A stretch of DNA of 64,000 bases from Alligator mississippiensis (Eukaryota; Chordata; Crocodylia; Alligatoridae): positions 59,071,444 to 59,135,443 of the forward strand of contig NC_081832.1 in the NCBI RefSeq assembly GCF_030867095.1. Direction: 5' to 3'. Each line of letters starts with the position of its first letter. Position 1 is the stretch's first letter. The position numbers and the translations under genes are program-made. The notes below the pieces were generated by a model that saw only the letters and a program-made list of their open reading frames with translations, made no database searches and had not been told where the DNA came from. Shown in pieces: positions 58,660 through 64,000 of the stretch.

Positions 58660-59440
58660 GCGCAGGTCTGATTTAAAGGCCTGCTTCCGACCCACACCTG
58701 ATATTATACAACTGGACCCAAGCCTGCAACCCACACCACTAGCAATTCTTACTGACTGACCCAACCTGCTTTAGGCAAACCCACAATCTGCCCTGTGCTG
58801 CTGACAGATGTGGAAAAAAACCCCGTGCTTTCCTGGAAGCAGCAGCACATTAGTTCAGCCTGGCTCTACAGCATCTGTATAGATCGGGTGTATCAGTGGG
58901 GCTTTTTGGCATTTTTTTTTTCTCAAGCCGATTCAATTGGCTGTTAGATAAAAGCACCAAAAAGGCCCTGCTGAACTGCCCAGTCTATACAGACATTGAG
59001 CAAGCTGGATCAAATAAAATGCTGCCTCTTTTGGGCATGTGTTGGGCAGCTGCAGACAGACTTGGGGGAGGGATGGATATAAACATGCTTTTACCAGTAG
59101 CAGCAGCACATTAGTGTTCAAGATGGCTGCGAAGGAGATCAAACAAAAGATGGGTCAGGGTGGGTTACACCCTGATCTATTGTTTGATCTCCTTCGCAAC
59201 CATTCTTCCTTTTTTGTTTGCTCTCGTTTGCACTGCTGCTTCTAGTAAAGTTCATTTTTTTTTTTCAAGTCTGTCAGCAGCTGGAGGTGAGGCTTACCCA
59301 ACCAAAGTCTAACCCAAACTTTATTTTTTTTTTCCAGACCTGCACCCAAACTGCAAAATGTGAAGTAGTTGGCATTCCCACCCAAGCCTGACCCACTTCG
59401 CGCATCACTTGCGGATACCCAACCTGGTGCAGGACTTGAC
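58660..59440. mobile_element. repeat element with central fold-back
   Basis: CCTGCGCAGGTCTGA near 58662 and the ACCCAACCTGGTGCAGGACTT block near 59418 suggest inverted outer ends. Between them, TGACCCAACCTG- and CTGACCCACTT-type repeats flank a strong hairpin at 59128-59198. The exact limits and family are not established. Confidence 0.4.
59128..59198. repeat. perfect 19-bp hairpin (fold-back)
   Basis: TGCGAAGGAGATCAAACAA (59128-59146) is exactly complementary to 59180-59198. Pairing continues outward with one mismatch (ATGGC / ACCAT) and inward through TCAGGG / CCCTGA, leaving a loop of about 9 nt. Confidence 0.85.
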
Positions 59441-62107
59441 CCTGTACAGGCTGCCTTCATCTTTCCACAGTTGAGCCAGCCCTTTTTATTACAAAGGCAG
59501 CACATTTGCTCCTCTTGTCTTCTACCTAAACTTCCTCTGTCCATCCAGGTTTGCCCTGAATGGCAGCCACTTCTTTGTCCATGCGGGCTCCGTTTGAATA
59601 GATTGCCACCAGTTTAATGTCTCACCTCTGTTAGCCCTGTGCCTGGCACAAGAATTTCTCCTGTCTCCACCTTTTTGGTTTTTAGCTCAACTTGAGGATG
59701 TGAGAAAGGCATGCCTAATAATGAAAATGGAGTTTGCAGTCTGACCTAGATGTGCATAATTCCATGGTAACTTAGATCCACTCTGTAACAATTTTTTAAT
59801 ATTGTATGTTGGCTTGGCTGTTGGGCTCTTTACTAATATATATATAGGTTTAGTTAAAGGGACTGTTGTGGAGGAGTCAGAAGAATAAAAATACTTTGAG
59901 AAATATTTTGTAGAAAAATGGCTTTAAGCATTGAGAGACAAAGCCCAACCTATAAATTTGGAAGATTTGACCTCTGCTGCTCATGGACGGCTAAGTCACT
60001 GCAGTTCATGAGACAGACTTTTGCTAGAGGTCATTAAACTAGCAGCACATATTCTCCTTTCAAAAATGAGTTTATTGGCTCAAGTAAAGGCAGTGACTTG
60101 ATGTGCCAGCTATATTAGCAATTTAAAGCTTATTAGTAGTGAGACTCCTTCAAGACTTTTGTCACTTAAGCAATTTTATATTTTTAGGTGCATTTCTCCC
60201 TCCTCCAGCATACTATGCATATATAAAATAAATCTAGGCTTATGTGTTGTGGTCTTTAAAAATCTTGGTAGCACTTTAGGCTTTTTCTGATTAAAGCAGT
60301 TGTACAAAGTTTTTGTTTGTTTGTTTGTTTGTTTTAATATATTTTGATTTTGGAAAAGTATCCGGAGCACACAATCTTTGGTACTAATAATCTTCCCCCA
60401 CCCCTTCCTGTGTGTGTTTTCTAGTGGGATCTGGCTGATCATGTCCATGGCACAAGTCCTCACTTCAGATGGATGGTGTTACGTGTTTTTTCTTGCAGTT
60501 TAGTCAAACTTGGTAGATGGAACATTTTGACCTTGTTTTTAGCTAGCCAGTGTTGCAAAAGCAATTTAGGAATATTTTGGAACCTAACTTGTCAGAAATC
60601 CACGGAGCTTTAACGCTGCTGGTAAGGATGAGGGGGGTGGAGGGAGAATAGCGGAAATGCTGGATAAAATGATTTGTAAGCACTCTCCCCTCATCAGCAT
60701 ACCATTCATAGAAAAAATGTTTTGAGTAAGTATTGGAATTTGTGTAAAAAAACAAACAAACAAACAAAAAAAACAAGTTTTCACTTGAGAGAATAATGCA
60801 GTTATCTTGGTGACTGTGTGTAGTGTAAAATGCTCAGATGTTGACATGTTGGGTATTATTTTTCCTTGAAGCAATGAGGAAATTATTTTAAAGAAACCCA
60901 TCAAATTTTGAGGTGCTGGTTAAAGGTCTGATGTAATAATAACAAATAAAGCCTGTGCCAAGAGATGAATGATTTGTTTGCCATTTAATAAGGCAGAGCT
61001 CTGTTTGTTTGGTTTTTCCTTTATTTCCCTTGTGCCCAAGCGTGGGTTTATTAACACTTTCAATTATAATATAATTATTATATTTTGACCTAGGGACAGC
61101 TTAGGCTTGATGTCCTCTGTATTAAAATAGTAAATATAAAGATTTAGAACACTTTTATTCCCCATAAAATTGCTTTCCGTGACTTTTTTTCTTTTTTATG
61201 GGCCTCTCTTTTGCAGACCTGTTCCTCCATCAGCTAAAAAGTTAAATGTCAGACAATTCATAGCCCAGCAGACAGCTCTGTATTCAAAAACGGGCTTAAG
61301 TTGGATTTTTTTTGTCTGTTCCCAAAACCCTCTGCAGTTTCAAACTTTGCAGTCTTGAAACAGGAGCAGATTCACCCTTTTCATATTGAAATAGTTTTCT
61401 TACAGAATGCACTTGCATCTCCCAGGATGTGCAACCAAGCTCTCTGCTATGTATAAAAATGCTAATTAATTCTAGCATCTGTTTCTGTAAAATCCTGAAC
61501 AAATGTTCAATAGCTAGATCAGAGTTAAGCAGATGCAATAGACCTAATTCAAGATGGCTGCAAAAAATGGAGTTACTGCGTTCTAAAGCAGAAAGGAAAT
61601 GCTTAATCAAAGAAAAGTAGATGGATACTTAAATTCAGATAAGTTGTTGAGGCCACCCAGTTTCAAAAATAGGCCTGTAGTGTGCTTTGGGGAAATGCAT
61701 CAGTGGTTTCAGAATGCCTGGGCCCTGCTGCTGCACATAGCTCTATTGATGCTTGAATTCCTGTTGGGCTGTATTTTAAATCTCTTGTCTTAACTGTATG
61801 CTAGTACATTTGTTTTGACCACAAGGTTGATGTACTCTCATTTTGGTATCAATAGTTTATAACAAAGAAATGAAAACAGGGATTTATCAGAAAGAAGGAT
61901 GTTGGGACTAAAATATATCTTTTCTTCTTTCCCACATCTTGCTACACTTGCTTCGTTCTCCTGCCTCCCATCTTAAATGCACTTCCTTTTTGTGGCTAAG
62001 TCTGCGTTTCTTTTTCTCTTTGCATTAAAGCACTTATAACCCCTCCCCCAGCCGTATTTGCATTGAAATTACTGGTTGCAGACAGGGTATCAGTTCAGTA
62101 GTGTAGT

Positions 62108-62297
62108 GCTGTAGTTTTTAACCACTTTTCATTTGTGAACCCCTTTGGAAATTTCAAATGAAGGGGCAAGACCCCTTTGAAACTTTAAGTGTGGGTATTC
62201 ACGTACTTTTGATCATAGTCATTTTTCGAAGACCCATTAGACATAGTCTGTGCATCTGCAGGGGTCTGTGGACCAAAGCTTGAAAACCACCAGTGTA
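62108..62297. mobile_element. hAT-type element remnant
   Basis: TAGTTTTTAACCACTTTTC at the left and CAAAGCTTGAAAACCACCAG at the right are inverted ends of the CAGTGGTTTTCAACC hAT type. GAACCCCTTTGG and GGGTCTGTGGACC are typical subterminal strings. Limits are approximate. Confidence 0.6.
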
Positions 62298-63440
62298 GCT
62301 GAACCAGCTTTGAGAAAGGCAAATGATGCTCAGTATTTTTAAAAACCGTGCTCAAAAACTGCTCATGTTGTTTATAGATATGGTGGGTGGAGAGGATGGG
62401 AGGTGACACTTTGTACATATTTGTCTCGGACTAAGTGTAAGAGACAAATATGAGATGGGACAGAGTGTAAGAGTCAAATATTTAAATAGAAGTCCTGAAA
62501 CAACAATAGACTGCTTTTTTTCCAAACTGTTATACCAGCTAATGGACATTCTCTACTTATTGTTGCTTTTAGACACATGCTATAACTTGGATTGCAATAG
62601 TACCTAATGTACCAGCCAAGACTTTGCATCTCATTTTGCTTGGCACTTTTTGGAGAGACAGCATTTAAAAATCTGTATCTAAATAAGCAAATTGTAAAGA
62701 ACATTCATCAAAAATTAGGGCTATGAAGAAGAGAAGCTTCTTTTGAAATACTTGCATGGCAAATATTACCTGAAGTGTAAATTTATCCTAAAGGGGCTTC
62801 ACTTATGTAAATCTCTAACTGATCTGTTCCAGTATTTGAATGTGGTGAAATGGTATTATCCTAATTGAGAGAATCATTGAGGTTTCCAGTACCTGTGTCT
62901 AGCCAATAGTCAACTTTCCTCAATGTAACTGTCTGCCAATCCTAGTTAATATTTGCTTTATTGCCATGCATGCGTGCACACGCACACTTTTCAAATGTCT
63001 GTATCAAACACAGAAACTTTGCAAATTAGAGTTGCTGTTGTTCTGTTGAGTTTCGTTGTCTATAAGAACTTTTGAAGTCCGATAGCAAGTCCGGTCTAAC
63101 ATTCAGCATTTCTTGCCTTTCTTTCCTTTCTCTTAATAAATAATTGTTGATTTTTCTAGTTCAGCAGGAGAGCTGCAAACAGGTGCCTTTTCAGTCTTGC
63201 AAAGAGAAACCAAATAAATGTTTGCCCAAACCTTTTCAGGTCAATATCTCTGTCTCTCTCTTTTTACTATTTAGCCTTTCCCTACTTGCCATAGTTCAGC
63301 CAGGAAAAGTTTTTCCTTTGCAAGGTAAATCTGTGACTTTTGTGTCCTTTTCAGTATCAACACAAAAGCACCACTAGGCTCTTTCAGATCTTTGTGGACC
63401 TAGACTCAGTTTTTTGACTTCCTCAAATTTGAATTTTGAA

Positions 63441-63457
63441 TATATATATATATATAT
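63441..63457. repeat. (TA)8 microsatellite at splice acceptor
   Basis: A TA run ends 16 bases before the AG of the CCNJL exon 3 acceptor, next to a C-rich pyrimidine tract. Confidence 0.9.
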
Positions 63458-63473
63458 TTCCCCCCACCCCCAG

Positions 63474-63773
63474 GCAAATTTGAAGAAAAAGAGGATCGTG
63501 TTCCAAAACTGGAGCATCTTAATAACCTCGCTTATCTGTGCAACATGAATGTGGTGCTTAACAAGAAAGACCTACTCAAGATGGAATTGCTGCTTTTGGA
63601 AAGCTTCAACTGGAACTTGTGCCTGCCAACCCCAGCACACTACATAGACTACTACCTCTTTGCCTCTGTGGTTGAGAGTGACCTCCACAATGGCTGGCCC
63701 ATCACGTCATTGACCAAAGTCAAAGCTTTCATGGAAAAATATGCTTACTACTTCCTTGATTTCTCGGTGCAAG
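63474..63773 (+). CDS. CCNJL: CCNJL, third coding exon
   Basis: This exon encodes residues 92-191 (Ser92 is split across the junction). It completes ASKFEEKE of the cyclin box, then VPKLEHLNNL, and MELLLLESFNWNLCLPTPAHYIDYY, the end of the first cyclin fold and the link into the second. It ends KYAYYFLDFSVQ. The acceptor is CACCCCCAG and the donor CAAG|GTAATC at 63773/63774, phase 1, where cyclin J proteins continue with an acidic residue. The protein is incomplete in this window. Features such as AHSP, VKQLY and LPTPAH favour CCNJL over CCNJ, as does the C1QTNF2 neighbour. Confidence 0.95.
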
Positions 63774-64000
63774 GTAATCTCTTGGCCCAACTGAAGTACA
63801 GGCCATGCATATCTTTCAGTGGTTGTCTTGGGCCCATGGCAAAAATCCAAAAGGAGATTAATGGCCAGGTCTGTGCTACAAAGTTTTGACAATATGGTTA
63901 AAGTTGGCTATGGATGCAGCTATGCCAAGAAGGGAGGGTTCCTGCTAACTCAGTTTGTCATTTGGACGAGTTGTGATTTTTTTTTTTTTTTTTTTTCTAG
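63774..64000 (+). other. CCNJL: CCNJL intron, apparently complete at window end
   Basis: The donor is GTAATC. The window ends with a run of about 21 T followed by CTAG, a strong splice acceptor. If used, the intron is only 227 bp and the next exon starts at the first base after the window. Confidence 0.55.

Larger units (their letters stand above)
45481..63473 (+). other. CCNJL: CCNJL intron, 18.0 kb, phase 1
   Basis: This 17,993-bp GT-AG intron has donor GTAAGT and acceptor CCCACCCCCAG, with a (TA)8 run just upstream of the pyrimidine tract. It contains hAT remnants, an LTR-like block, one palindromic MITE, a GC-rich tandem repeat and a fold-back. The stretches 46.2-48.0, 50.8-52.9, 53.2-54.0, 54.3-56.2, 56.7-58.6, 59.5-62.1 and 62.3-63.4 kb hold only simple repeats or nothing I recognise. 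Confidence 0.9.

Noticed and set aside
24599..63773. Naming the cyclin gene CCNJ
   Set aside because: Some residues are CCNJ-like, but the neighbouring C1QTNF2 in the same orientation and the AHSP and LPTPAH features favour CCNJL.

Overview
This window looks like nuclear DNA of a vertebrate, most likely a sauropsid (crocodilian or turtle-like; bird less likely). The evidence is split vertebrate genes with GT-AG introns up to about 20 kb, a CpG-island promoter, a CR1 LINE carrying nested insertions, CR1/L2-type LINE tails, and many short hAT-like and fold-back DNA elements. The species cannot be fixed from sequence alone.

Two protein-coding genes are supported, both on the + strand. (1) C1QTNF2 (C1q and TNF related 2) appears with its complete coding region: coding exons 4060-4303 and 7378-7991, joined in phase, give a 285-residue secreted protein with signal peptide, uninterrupted collagen stretch and C1q head. 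A long 3' UTR probably ends near 9.67 kb. (2) CCNJL (cyclin J-like) starts at a CpG island near 24.1-24.5 kb. A non-coding first exon is followed by coding exons 24599-24661, 45270-45480 and 63474-63773. These encode the first 191 residues (N-terminal cyclin box and the start of the second fold); the rest lies beyond the window. The last bases of the window look like the next splice acceptor. C1QTNF2 next to CCNJL in the same orientation matches the arrangement I recall for human 5q33, which favours CCNJL over its paralogue CCNJ.

Layout: 1-4.05 kb is upstream DNA with broken LINE pieces and a fold-back element. 4.06-9.67 kb is C1QTNF2. 9.7-24.1 kb is intergenic and holds two candidate solo LTRs (15.1-16.2 kb and 16.4-17.4 kb), a hAT element with a perfect 8-bp target duplication, two copies of a ~190-bp MITE, a C-rich tandem duplication, a CR1 tail and a palindromic MITE. 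24.1-64 kb is CCNJL, nearly all intron. Its introns hold a 184-bp (GTTT)46 microsatellite, a perfectly bounded 128-bp hAT MITE, a CR1 LINE on the minus strand (33.95-37.55 kb) interrupted by two DNA elements, an L2/CR1-like tail near 40.4-41.0 kb, more hAT remnants, two further copies of the palindromic MITE, an LTR-like block near 48.0-49.0 kb and a fold-back at 59.1 kb.

The two genes have no obvious joint function: one product is a secreted adipokine-like protein, the other an intracellular cyclin. I found no new multi-gene system. The interesting material is the mobile-element record (target duplications, nested insertions, palindromes), the CCNJL promoter motifs, and slow-evolving features of the cyclin J-like protein.
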